Shown here piece after piece: positions 1-7,110 of a DNA stretch of 25,754 bases (the first letter of the stretch is position 1; each line of letters starts with the position of its first letter). The notes under the pieces were generated by a model, which was not told the origin of the DNA, did not search any database, and saw only the letters and a list, made by a program, of their open reading frames with translations. The translations under genes were made by a program, and so were the position numbers. The stretch is from Roseicyclus sp965662675 (GTDB lineage: Bacteria > Pseudomonadota > Alphaproteobacteria > Rhodobacterales > Rhodobacteraceae): NCBI RefSeq assembly GCF_965662675.1, contig NZ_CBFIIK010000028.1:1-25754 (forward strand), given 5' to 3'.

Positions 1-615
1 TTCGGATCACTTTGGCTCGCGCCGCGCCTGCCCGCGCTTTACGAGAAATATCCCGACCTCAAGATCGATCTGATGCTCGAGGAACGCCTGCTCGATCTGC
101 CGATGCGCGAGGCAGATGTCGCCATTCGCATGAAAGAGCCAAGTCAGGCCGATCTGATCCGTCGACGGCTTTTGACGATCAATATGCGTCTTTATGCGTC
201 GCCCGAATATCTGGCCATGCATGGCACACCGACCACGACCGATGAGCTGTCGAAGCATCGCGTCATCAGCCAAAACGCCACCTCGGCACAGGTCAGCGCC
301 GGTGCGATCTTGGTGCGCGAGCTGATGGCCTATCCCATCGGCTCGACCCTGACGGTCAACAACTACTTCGGGGTGCTTCAGGCCGTGATCCATCATCTGG
401 GGATCGGTGTCTTGCCCGATTATCTGACGCAAGATTTCCCGCAATTAGTGCGCGTCTTGCCCGAGGTGCAATCGGCTGAAGTGCCTGTTTTCCTTGCATA
501 TCCCGAGGAGTTGCGCCAATCCAAGCGTGTTGAGGTATTCCGCGATTTCGTCTCGGAAGAGGTGATCGCATACCGCCGCCGCCGGCGCGAGGAAGAGCCG
601 GATACCGCATCGTGA
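1..615 (+). CDS. LysR-family transcriptional regulator, C-terminal part (5' end outside window)
   Basis: The frame is open from base 1 and ends at TGA 613-615, giving about 204 visible residues. They match the effector-binding (type 2 periplasmic-binding-like) domain of LysR regulators. Family-typical stretches include LPALYEKYPDLKIDL, the following READVAIRM, and a segment around YASPEYLAMHG. The N-terminal winged helix-turn-helix lies upstream of the window, so DNA-binding residues cannot be inspected. The tail is highly charged (RRRRREEEP). The family usually senses a small molecule and often controls a divergent neighbour, which is not visible here, so the ligand and targets are unknown. 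Confident as to family only. Confidence 0.9.
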   Translation, partial: FGSLWLAPRLPALYEKYPDLKIDLMLEERLLDLPMREADVAIRMKEPSQADLIRRRLLTINMRLYASPEYLAMHGTPTTTDELSKHRVISQNATSAQVSAGAILVRELMAYPIGSTLTVNNYFGVLQAVIHHLGIGVLPDYLTQDFPQLVRVLPEVQSAEVPVFLAYPEELRQSKRVEVFRDFVSEEVIAYRRRRREEEPDTAS

Positions 616-654
616 CCCTGTACAGGGCTGTGTGCTATGCGCCACAGGCATAGC
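616..654 (+). terminator. Palindrome and hairpin just after the LysR stop
   Basis: A perfect 12-base palindrome, CCCTGTACAGGG (616-627), starts on the base after the LysR stop. It is followed by a 7-bp stem GCTATGC/GCATAGC (634-640 with 648-654). There is no real T-tract after it, only GGCTTT. It could be a weak or Rho-assisted terminator, or an operator. The function is inferred. Confidence 0.35.
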
Positions 655-683
655 GGCTTTGCGGCGCTGCGGCATGATTTGCC

Positions 684-712
684 TTGATCGGGGGCAATGT
701 GCCGCCTAATTG
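684..712 (+). promoter_or_regulatory. Candidate sigma70-type promoter for the RNA/leader at 717-794
   Basis: A -35-like TTGATC (684-689) is separated by exactly 17 bases from a -10-like TAATTG (707-712). The expected start, about seven bases downstream (718-720), falls at the first base pairs of a stable stem-loop. The match is good for a GC-rich alphaproteobacterial background, but it is a prediction only. Confidence 0.45.
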
Positions 713-716
713 GGCA

Positions 717-794
717 GTAATGGGAATTGGCGCTTGCGCTGTCTCATTACCTCCCTGTTGGACTACGGCCGAGATTCGTCTCGGCCTTTTTTTT
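717..794 (+). ncRNA. Candidate small RNA or attenuating leader, about 77 nt
   Basis: Three parts are visible. First is a 9-bp stem (717-725 with 742-750, one G-U pair) with a 16-base loop. Second is a mostly single-stranded linker containing ACCTCCC (749-755), which resembles the 16S anti-Shine-Dalgarno sequence. Third is a strong intrinsic terminator (767-794). A promoter-like sequence lies at the right distance upstream. No convincing reading frame fills the segment. This architecture is typical of trans-acting bacterial small RNAs. However, the 5' leader of the acetyltransferase gene that starts at 821 would look the same. I cannot assign it to a named RNA family. Confidence 0.45.
767..794 (+). 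terminator. Strong intrinsic terminator with TTCG loop
   Basis: A perfect 8-bp stem GGCCGAGA/TCTCGGCC (767-774 with 779-786) closes a TTCG tetraloop and is followed by eight T residues (787-794). No annotated gene ends within 150 bases upstream, since the LysR stop is at 615. It therefore more likely ends an RNA starting near 718, or attenuates transcription into the acetyltransferase gene. Confidence 0.85.
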
Positions 795-820
795 GGCCCT
801 GCGCCCGCTTATGCAGGGCC
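795..820 (+). promoter_or_regulatory. Hairpin abutting the acetyltransferase start codon
   Basis: An 8-bp perfect stem GGCCCTGC/GCAGGGCC (795-802 with 813-820, 10-base loop) ends on the base before the ATG at 821. The only Shine-Dalgarno-like bases (AGGG) lie inside the 3' arm. Folding would hide the ribosome binding site, so translation may be controlled. The regulatory role is inferred. Confidence 0.45.
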
Positions 821-1300
821 ATGAGCGCCTTGTTGATCGAATCGAACCCCGCGGATTTTCAAGATTTCGGCGCATTGCATGTGCTGATTTCCGAGGCTTT
901 CGCCTTTATGGACGGTCGGATCGATCCCCCATCCTCGATCATGGCGATGGGGCCGGATGAGTTGCGCAACAAGGCGATGACCGAGGATTTTTTCATGATC
1001 CGTAATGCCGGGGGGCCTCTGGCCTGCTTGTTCGGCCGATCCCAAGGCGAGACCTATTATGTGGCCAAGCTGGCGGTCGCGGCCACTTATCGTCGGCACG
1101 GGGTCGCGCGCAGGCTTTTGGACCATGCCGCGACGCATGCCCGCGCGCATGGGGCGGCGGTGTTGGAGTTGCAAACGCGCGTCGAGCTGGTCGAGAACCA
1201 CGCGACCTTTGCCCGGCTGGGCTTTCACCAAATCGGCGCGACCGCCCATCCGGGCTTTTCGCGGCCAACCTCGTTGACATTTCACCGCGCACTGTGGTGA
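821..1300 (+). CDS. GNAT-family N-acetyltransferase
   Basis: This is a 159-residue single-domain GNAT protein. Such enzymes transfer an acetyl group from acetyl-CoA to an amine or protein N-terminus. The acetyl-CoA pyrophosphate-binding motif is visible as YRRHGVARRLL at about residues 90-100, preceded by the beta strand YYVAKLAVAATY. The C-terminal part has the usual HATFARLGF segment. I chose ATG 821 because the residues upstream in the same open frame are encoded by a terminator and read as non-protein. The initiation region is folded into a hairpin. The gene lies 61 bases before purL on the same strand but has no known link to purine synthesis. The substrate is unknown. Confidence 0.85.
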   Translation: MSALLIESNPADFQDFGALHVLISEAFAFMDGRIDPPSSIMAMGPDELRNKAMTEDFFMIRNAGGPLACLFGRSQGETYYVAKLAVAATYRRHGVARRLLDHAATHARAHGAAVLELQTRVELVENHATFARLGFHQIGATAHPGFSRPTSLTFHRALW

Positions 1301-1361
1301 TCGGGGCCTTTCCCCTGCCCGCGCGCTGGCATAAACAACGGCCAAACGGGGGATACGCGAC

Positions 1362-3521
1362 ATGACCGAACCAGCCATCACGCGCGAATTGATCGAAGCC
1401 CATGGGCTCAAGCCCGATGAATATGCGCGCATCCTCGAGATCATCGGCCGCGCGCCGACATTCACCGAGCTTGGTATCTTCTCGGCCATGTGGAACGAGC
1501 ATTGTTCCTACAAATCCTCCAAGAAATGGCTGCGGACGCTTCCCACCACAGGCCCGCAGGTGATTTGTGGGCCGGGTGAGAATGCGGGCGTCGTCGATAT
1601 CGGCGATGGACAGGCTGTCGTCTTCAAGATGGAAAGCCACAACCACCCCAGCTACATCGAACCCTATCAGGGCGCGGCCACGGGCGTGGGCGGCATTTTG
1701 CGTGACGTCTTCACTATGGGCGCGCGCCCCATCGCCGCGATGAATGCGTTAAGCTTTGGCGATAAGGATCATCCAAAGACCCGTCAGCTTGTTCATGGCG
1801 TGGTCGAGGGCGTGGGCGGCTATGGCAATTGCTTTGGCGTGCCCAATGTCGGCGGCGAGGTGCGGTTTCATGCTGCCTATAACGGCAACTGCCTTGTGAA
1901 CGCCTTTGCAGCGGGACTCGCCGATGCGGACGCGATCTTCTATTCGGCTGCGTCGGGCGTCGGCATGCCGGTTGTCTATCTCGGTGCCAAAACGGGCCGC
2001 GACGGTGTCGGCGGGGCCACGATGGCCTCGGCCGAATTCGACGACACGATCGAGGAAAAGCGCCCCACGGTGCAGGTCGGCGACCCTTTCACCGAGAAAC
2101 GCCTGCTCGAAGCCTGTCTTGAGTTGATGGCCTCGGGCGCGGTGATTTCCATTCAGGACATGGGGGCCGCGGGGCTGACCTGTTCGGCGGTGGAAATGGG
2201 CGATAAGGGCAATCTCGGCATCAAGCTGGTGCTCGACAATGTGCCCCAGCGTGAAACCGGCATGACCGCCTACGAGATGATGCTGTCGGAAAGCCAAGAG
2301 CGCATGCTGATGGTGCTCAATCCCGCGATGGAGGCCGCGGCGCGGGCGATTTTCGTGAAATGGGATCTCGATTTCGCCATCGTCGGTGAAACCATCCCCG
2401 AGGATCGATTTGTGATCGAGCATCGCGGCGTGGTGATGGCCGATCTGCCCCTGTCCAAGCTGTCATCCGAGGCACCGGAATATGACCGGCCTTGGGTCGA
2501 GACGGCCCCTGCCCCCGATATGGACCCCGTGGCCGAGGTCGATGCCATCGACGCACTCAGGATCTTGATCAGCGCGCCGAATTATTGTTCGCGCGCTTGG
2601 GTCTATCAGCAATACGACCACATGGTCATGGCCGATACGGTCGTGGCGCCCGGCCTTGGCGCCGGCGTGGTGCGGGTGCATGGCACGCCCAAGGCGCTGG
2701 CCTTCACGGCAGATGTCACGCCGCGCTACGTCAAGGCCAACCCGTTCGAGGGCGGCAAACAGGCCGTGGCCGAGGCCTATCGCAATCTCTGCGCCGTTGG
2801 GGCCACGCCGCTGGCCACGACCGATAATCTCAACTTCGGCAATCCCGAAAAGCCCGAGATCATGGGCCAGTTCGTTGGCGCGATCAAAGGAATCGGTGCG
2901 GCCTGTGAGGCGCTGGACATGCCGATCGTCTCGGGCAATGTAAGCCTTTACAACGAGACCGATGGGCAGGCGATCTTGCCCACGCCCACGATTGGGGCAG
3001 TGGGCCTCCTCGGGTCATTGGATGACCTCGTCGCAGGGGTGCCGCGCGATGGTCATGTGCTGCTCATGGTGGGTGAAACCAAGGGCCATCTGGGCCAATC
3101 GGCGCTCTTGGCGGAGGTGTTCAACCGCGAGGATGGAGATGCGCCGCCGGTCGATCTGGAGGCTGAACGCCGCCACGGCAGCTTCATTCGCGAAAACCGC
3201 CAATGGATCGGCGCATGCTGCGATGTCTCGGATGGGGGTATCGCGCTTGCGGCATTCGAGATGGCGGTATCGGGCGATGTCGGCCTGACGCTGGAGATCA
3301 GCGATTGCGCCACGCTTTTTGGTGAAGATCAGGCGCGCTATCTGATCGCGACCAGCTTCGACAAGGCCGAGGCGCTGATGGTTGCGGCTGGCCAAGCGGC
3401 TGTGCCATTGCTCAGCATCGGAAAATTCGGCGGCGATCGGTTGCGCTTCGGCAACTCCGAGGCGCCATTGTCCGATCTGAGCGCGACATGGCGAGACGCC
3501 TTTGCCAGCCATTTCGGTTAA
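1362..3521 (+). CDS. purL: Phosphoribosylformylglycinamidine synthase subunit PurL
   Basis: PurL uses ATP and ammonia, channelled from the glutaminase PurQ with PurS, to convert FGAR to FGAM, the fourth step of de novo purine synthesis in the cytoplasm. The 719-residue length is right for the small (PurSQL) type rather than the fused 1300-residue enzyme. Visible hallmarks are the NEHCSYKSSK segment (catalytic His about residue 47), ESHNHPS (91-97) followed by the ATP/Mg-binding QGAATGVGG stretch, and GPGENAG. The duplicated half carries TDNLNFGNP and SGNVSLYNET. A GGGGGA Shine-Dalgarno-like stretch precedes ATG 1362. purS and purQ are not in the window. The bolA and glutaredoxin genes follow in the same direction. 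Confidence 0.97.
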   Translation: MTEPAITRELIEAHGLKPDEYARILEIIGRAPTFTELGIFSAMWNEHCSYKSSKKWLRTLPTTGPQVICGPGENAGVVDIGDGQAVVFKMESHNHPSYIEPYQGAATGVGGILRDVFTMGARPIAAMNALSFGDKDHPKTRQLVHGVVEGVGGYGNCFGVPNVGGEVRFHAAYNGNCLVNAFAAGLADADAIFYSAASGVGMPVVYLGAKTGRDGVGGATMASAEFDDTIEEKRPTVQVGDPFTEKRLLEACLELMASGAVISIQDMGAAGLTCSAVEMGDKGNLGIKLVLDNVPQRETGMTAYEMMLSESQERMLMVLNPAMEAAARAIFVKWDLDFAIVGETIPEDRFVIEHRGVVMADLPLSKLSSEAPEYDRPWVETAPAPDMDPVAEVDAIDALRILISAPNYCSRAWVYQQYDHMVMADTVVAPGLGAGVVRVHGTPKALAFTADVTPRYVKANPFEGGKQAVAEAYRNLCAVGATPLATTDNLNFGNPEKPEIMGQFVGAIKGIGAACEALDMPIVSGNVSLYNETDGQAILPTPTIGAVGLLGSLDDLVAGVPRDGHVLLMVGETKGHLGQSALLAEVFNREDGDAPPVDLEAERRHGSFIRENRQWIGACCDVSDGGIALAAFEMAVSGDVGLTLEISDCATLFGEDQARYLIATSFDKAEALMVAAGQAAVPLLSIGKFGGDRLRFGNSEAPLSDLSATWRDAFASHFG

Positions 3522-3582
3522 GCAGCGCTTGCGGGCCTGCGCGCACGCGCCTAGATTTGCACGAGCCAAACGAGGATGACCC

Positions 3583-3819
3583 ATGCCGATCAGCGCCCGT
3601 GACATCGAGCAACTTCTGCGCGAAGCCTTTCCGAAAGGGCAGATCAAGGTGGAGGGTGACGATGGCGCGCATTTCGCCGCCCAAGTCATCGACGAAAGTT
3701 TTCGCGGCATGAACCGCGTTCAGCAACAACGCGCGGTCTATGCCGCGTTGAAGGGCAAGATGGATGGCAGCCATGGTGAGCTGCACGCGCTCGCCCTGAC
3801 CACCAAAGCCCCGGATTGA
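3583..3819 (+). CDS. BolA-family protein
   Basis: A 78-residue protein of the BolA family (IbaG/BolA2-like length). These proteins bind monothiol CGFS glutaredoxins and together hold or transfer a [2Fe-2S] cluster. The conserved family histidine is visible in GELHALAL (His68), and the FRGMNRVQQQRAVY segment is the typical core helix-strand region. A GAGGA ribosome binding site precedes ATG 3583. The next gene, 15 bases downstream, encodes the expected CGFS glutaredoxin partner, which strongly supports the assignment. It probably helps in iron sensing or Fe-S trafficking rather than transcription control. The family is sure; the exact subgroup is not. Confidence 0.93.
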   Translation: MPISARDIEQLLREAFPKGQIKVEGDDGAHFAAQVIDESFRGMNRVQQQRAVYAALKGKMDGSHGELHALALTTKAPD

Positions 3820-3821
3820 AA

Positions 3822-3831
3822 GGGAATTCCC
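3822..3831. other. GGGAATTCCC palindrome over the glutaredoxin ribosome binding site
   Basis: A 10-base perfect palindrome sits between the bolA stop (3819) and the grxD start (3835) and includes the Shine-Dalgarno bases. It may be chance or a weak translational control point. Confidence 0.25.
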
Positions 3832-3834
3832 AAG

Positions 3835-4194
3835 ATGAGCATCGAAGAGAACATCCGCAAAACCGTGACCGAGAACGATGTGGTGTTGTTCATGAAGGGC
3901 ACCAAGATGATGCCCCAATGCGGCTTTTCCTCGCGGATCGCGGGGGTGCTGAATTACATGGGGGTCGAGTTCGCCGATGTGAATGTGCTGGCCGATGAGC
4001 AGATCCGCCAAGGGATCAAGGATTATTCCGATTGGCCGACCATCCCGCAGCTTTATATCAAGGGCGAGTTCGTCGGCGGCTGCGATATCGTGACCGAGAT
4101 GACCTTGTCGGGCGAGTTGGACCAGCTTTTCGCCGATCACGGCATCGGTTTCGACAAGGATGCCGCCGACAAGATCCGCGAAGCCAACGCCTGA
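3835..4194 (+). CDS. grxD: Monothiol CGFS glutaredoxin (Grx4/GrxD type)
   Basis: A 119-residue glutaredoxin with the single-cysteine active site CGFS (residues 29-32) and the preceding KGTKMMPQ segment. It also has the cis-proline TIPQLYIKGEFVGGCD region (about 69-84) used for glutathione binding. Proteins of this class bind a glutathione-ligated [2Fe-2S] cluster and pass it to apo-proteins, often as a heterodimer with BolA, encoded just upstream. The gene starts at ATG 3835, with AAGGGAA as ribosome binding site inside a GGGAATTCCC palindrome (3822-3831). It is the last gene of the purL-bolA-grxD run and is followed by a GC-rich hairpin element before convergent der. Confidence 0.95.
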   Translation: MSIEENIRKTVTENDVVLFMKGTKMMPQCGFSSRIAGVLNYMGVEFADVNVLADEQIRQGIKDYSDWPTIPQLYIKGEFVGGCDIVTEMTLSGELDQLFADHGIGFDKDAADKIREANA

Positions 4195-4202
4195 GCGGTG
4201 CG

Positions 4203-4337
4203 GCGCCTTCGAGGCGCGTGGACGCACGGTGGGCCTTGCCCCGCGGCAATGCTTTTTGGGGGGCTTTACCCCCCGACCGTGCCTTATGGGGGGCTTTGCC
4301 CCCGGCCCCCCCAGAGTATTTTTGAAGCAAAGATGGG
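4203..4337 (+). repeat. GC-rich multi-hairpin element, copy 1 (terminator-like)
   Basis: The grxD/der convergent gap is filled with hairpins. They are GCGCC-TTCGA-GGCGC (4203-4217), TTGCC-CCGC-GGCAA followed by TGCTTTTT (4236-4257), GGGGGG-CTTTA-CCCCCC (4258-4274), and a near repeat GGGGGG-CTTTG-CCCCC (4288-4303). They end in a C-run and AGAGTATTTTTGAAGCAAAGATGGG (bases 4313-4337). The same C-run plus TATTTTTGAA tail recurs inverted near 14241-14271. The T5 run after the hairpins points to termination of grxD transcription. From memory, similar elements are common between genes in Rhodobacteraceae; I could not check this. Confidence 0.7.
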
Positions 4338-4353
4338 CTAGGCCTTTGGTGGC

Positions 4354-5826
4354 TTAGCCCTTTTTCTTCGTGTCGCCCGCGCGGACATGTTTGGCGAGGC
4401 GTGAGGGGATGGATTTCTTGCGGTTCTTGTAGGGGTTCTGGTCGGCTTGGCTGCGCATGTAGAGACGGATGGGTGTGCCCGGCATGTCGAAATCCTGCCG
4501 CAGACCATTGACGAGGTAGCGCGAGTAGCTTTCGGGCAGCTTGTCGGGATGCGAGCACATCACGACGAAACCCGGCGGACGGGTCTTGGCTTGGGTCATG
4601 TAGCGCAGGCGGATGCGGCGGCCGCCGGGGGCAGGTGGCGGATGCGCCTCGGTCATGGCGATGAGCCAGCGATTGAGTTGCGCGGTGGTGACGCGGCGAT
4701 TCCAGACCTCATGCGCCTTGAGAATGGCGGCATGAAGCCGGTCGAGCCCCTTGCCCGTCACGGCCGATACGGTCACCAGCGGCGTGCCCTTCAATTGCGG
4801 CAGCATGGTTTCCAAGCCATTTTTCAGATGCTTCAGCTTGTCTTGCTTGTCGTCCTCGAGATCCCATTTGTTGACCGCGATGACCACGGCGCGGCCTTCA
4901 CGCTCGGCAAGATCGGCGATGCGTAGGTCTTGGCTCTCGAACGGGATAGCGGCATCGAGCAGCACCACCACGACCTCTGCGAATTTCACCGCGCGCAGAC
5001 CATCGGACACCGAGAGTTTCTCGAGCTTTTCTTGCACCTTGGCCTTTTTGCGCATGCCGGCGGTGTCGAAGATGCGCATGGGCGTGCCTTCCCATGTCAC
5101 CGGCACGGCGATGGCATCGCGGGTGATGCCCGCTTCGGGCCCGGTCAAGAGACGCTCTTGACCGAGGATGCGGTTGATCAAGGTGGATTTGCCAGCATTG
5201 GGACGGCCCACCACGGCGATCTGCAAGGGGCGCGCGGCGGTGATGCGGCGCTCATGATCTTGGCTGTCGCCATCGGGGTCGATGTCGATGTCGGTTTCGG
5301 CCTCTTCGATCTCGTCCAGCCTTGCTTGGGCTTTCTCGATCATCGGGGCCAGGGCCACGGCAAGCTCACCCATGCCTTCGCCATGTTCGGCCGAGAGCGC
5401 GATCGGCTCGCCCAGACCGAGCGCATAGGCCTCGATCACACCGGCCTCGCCTTGCCGGCCCTCGGCCTTGTTGACGCCCAAGATCACGGGGCGGCCCGAC
5501 CGGCGCAAGATCTCGGCGAAGAGCTGGTCATTGGGGGTGATGCCCGCGCGCGCATCGATCAAGAAAAGGCTGGCATCGGCCATTTCGACGGCGCGTTCTG
5601 TCAGCTTGCGCATTCGGCCTTGCAAGCTGTCATCGGTCGCATCCTCGAGCCCCGCAGTGTCGAGAATGGTAAAGCGCAGATCGCCAAGCCTCGCCGCCCC
5701 TTCGCGCAGATCGCGGGTGACACCGGGCTGGTCATCGACCAGCGCAAGCTTGCGGCCCACCAAGCGGTTGAACAAGGTGGATTTGCCGACATTGGGGCGG
5801 CCGACGATGGCGAGGGTAAAGCTCAT
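4354..5826 (-). CDS. der: Ribosome biogenesis GTPase Der (EngA)
   Basis: Der is an essential double GTPase that acts in maturation of the 50S ribosomal subunit. The 490-residue product has two G domains in tandem. Domain 1 has GRPNVGKS (9-16), DTAG (56-59) and NKAE (119-122). Domain 2 has GRPNAGKS (207-214), DTAG (254-257) and NKWD (319-322). A C-terminal KH-like domain follows, ending in a basic tail. An acidic linker (about 170-192) joins the G domains. The start is ATG at 5826 because MSFTLAIVGRPNVGKS is the usual beginning; the open frame continues 73 codons further but looks non-coding. NKAE replaces the commoner NKxD in domain 1. It lies 55 bases downstream of the YaiI-family gene and may be cotranscribed with it. 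Confidence 0.97.
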   Translation of the reverse strand: MSFTLAIVGRPNVGKSTLFNRLVGRKLALVDDQPGVTRDLREGAARLGDLRFTILDTAGLEDATDDSLQGRMRKLTERAVEMADASLFLIDARAGITPNDQLFAEILRRSGRPVILGVNKAEGRQGEAGVIEAYALGLGEPIALSAEHGEGMGELAVALAPMIEKAQARLDEIEEAETDIDIDPDGDSQDHERRITAARPLQIAVVGRPNAGKSTLINRILGQERLLTGPEAGITRDAIAVPVTWEGTPMRIFDTAGMRKKAKVQEKLEKLSVSDGLRAVKFAEVVVVLLDAAIPFESQDLRIADLAEREGRAVVIAVNKWDLEDDKQDKLKHLKNGLETMLPQLKGTPLVTVSAVTGKGLDRLHAAILKAHEVWNRRVTTAQLNRWLIAMTEAHPPPAPGGRRIRLRYMTQAKTRPPGFVVMCSHPDKLPESYSRYLVNGLRQDFDMPGTPIRLYMRSQADQNPYKNRKKSIPSRLAKHVRAGDTKKKG

Positions 5827-5881
5827 GGAATGGGAATCCGGGATGGCGAAGTGGCGGAGATAGCCCAAGCCCCGCGCGCCA

Positions 5882-6328
5882 TCAAGCCCGAAGGCTGCGC
5901 ACCACCCGTTCAAGCGCTTGGGCAAAGGCGCTGCGGTCGCTTTTGGAGAAGGGGCGCGGCCCGCCCAAGCCTTGGCCCTCCAACCCGCCGCGCAGATCGG
6001 CCAAGAGATCGCGGGTGGCAAGCTTTCCCCCGATATTGGCGGCACTCAGGCTCTCGCCCCTTGGGGTCAGAACGGCCGCACCCGCCTTGATCGCGCGGTC
6101 GGCCAAGGGGATATCGGCGGTGATCACTACCATGCCCGGCCCGGCCTCGACCGCGATCAGATCATCGGCGGCGTCAAAAGCGTCGCCTGCCATGACCATG
6201 CTTATCAAGGGATGATCTGGGTGGCGCAAATAGCCCGCCGCATATAGGCGCACCGGCATCTTGTGACGATAGGCGATGGTATAGATCTCATCCTTGACGG
6301 GGCAGGCATCGCCATCGACGAGAATCAT
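5882..6328 (-). CDS. YaiI/YqxD (UPF0178, DUF188) family protein
   Basis: A 148-residue protein with the family's N-terminal ILVDGDACPVKDEI motif and the later VITADIPLADRAI and GGPRPFSKSDR segments. Its length matches the family (about 150). Acidic residues in DGDACP and TADIPLAD suggest a PIN-like, metal-binding nuclease fold, but the biochemical function of this family is not established, so none is assigned. ATG 6328 overlaps the stop of the upstream aldolase-like gene by four bases (ATGA), so translation is probably coupled. It lies 55 bases before der. Confidence 0.93.
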   Translation of the reverse strand: MILVDGDACPVKDEIYTIAYRHKMPVRLYAAGYLRHPDHPLISMVMAGDAFDAADDLIAVEAGPGMVVITADIPLADRAIKAGAAVLTPRGESLSAANIGGKLATRDLLADLRGGLEGQGLGGPRPFSKSDRSAFAQALERVVRSLRA

Positions 6329-7086
6329 GGCGCGGCGGCAAGCGCGCGGCGCAGCGCCTCGGTCAAGACGCTGCTATCGGCGCCAAGCCCGATCAGACGC
6401 GCGCCGGTCGCCACGGCCTCCACCGTCATGCCGGCCGGTCCGATCATGCCCGCCATCTTGCCCGCGCCCGTGATCGTGACGATGGCTGTACGCACGGCCT
6501 CCATCACCGGGGGGGCGGTCAGATCGTCGCGATAGCCCATATCGGCGGCCAGATCGGCGGGGCCGATGAAGACGCAATCGACGCCTTCGACAGCGGCGAT
6601 AGCGGGCAGATCGGCCAGTGCCGCGCGGCTTTCGGCCTGCACGATGACGCAGATCTCATCATTGGCGGTGGCGGTGTAATCGGCGATGGCGCCAAAGCCC
6701 CCGGCGCGTATCGTCGCGCCCCCATTGCCGCGCACACCTTGCGGCGGGTAGCGGCAGGCGGCAACGGCGGCGCGCGCTTGATCAGCGGAATTCACCATCG
6801 GCACCATCACGCTTTGCGCACCGATATCGAGGGCTTGCTTGATCACCCAATCGGCGTTGACGGGCACCCGCACGATCGCAGGCGTGCCGGTGCTTGCCAG
6901 CACCATCAGCTGGCGCCGGATGGTCGTCGGGTCCCACGGCCCATGCTCGCCATCGATCAAGCACCAGTCAAAGCCCGCGCGCCCGACGATCTCGGTCACG
7001 GTTTCGGACCCGAGCGCCAACCATAGCCCTCGAAGATGCCGCCCCTCGCGCATCGCGGCCTTTAGCGTGTTTTTCGGTGCTGGCAT
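6325..7086 (-). CDS. HpcH/HpaI-family aldolase (class II, 2-oxo acid type)
   Basis: A 253-residue cytoplasmic enzyme of the HpcH/HpaI family, which uses divalent metal to cleave or form carbon bonds in 2-oxo acids such as 2-keto-3-deoxy sugar acids or 4-hydroxy-2-oxoacids. Motifs fit. DGEHGP holds the catalytic His (His48), IVRVP an Arg (about 73), VQAES a metal Glu (about 152) and IGPADLA a metal Asp (about 178). The start at ATG 7086 gives the normal family length. It lies 24 bases after puuD and overlaps the YaiI-family gene. The substrate cannot be read from sequence. Linkage to urate oxidation does not obviously fit a known purine route, so cotranscription may not mean a shared pathway. 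Confidence 0.9.
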   Translation of the reverse strand: MPAPKNTLKAAMREGRHLRGLWLALGSETVTEIVGRAGFDWCLIDGEHGPWDPTTIRRQLMVLASTGTPAIVRVPVNADWVIKQALDIGAQSVMVPMVNSADQARAAVAACRYPPQGVRGNGGATIRAGGFGAIADYTATANDEICVIVQAESRAALADLPAIAAVEGVDCVFIGPADLAADMGYRDDLTAPPVMEAVRTAIVTITGAGKMAGMIGPAGMTVEAVATGARLIGLGADSSVLTEALRRALAAAP

Positions 7087-7110
7087 GATGCCCCCCCTGC
7101 CCCTTTGGCC

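Noticed and set aside
1274..1302. TTGACA within the acetyltransferase 3' end as a purL promoter
   Set aside because: The -35 match is good, but no acceptable -10 lies at 16-18 bases.
4258..4303. Repeated G6-loop-C6 units as a CRISPR-like or phage attachment repeat
   Set aside because: There are only two units, self-complementary, without spacers, integrase or tRNA; they fit a terminator-like element better.
5827..6045. 73-codon N-terminal extension of der
   Set aside because: It overlaps the YaiI-family gene and reads as non-protein; Der proteins begin just before the first GRPNVGKS motif.
4930..6090. Open frame of 386 codons on the plus strand opposite der
   Set aside because: It is an antisense shadow caused by high GC and codon bias; it has no motifs, and the real gene is on the other strand.
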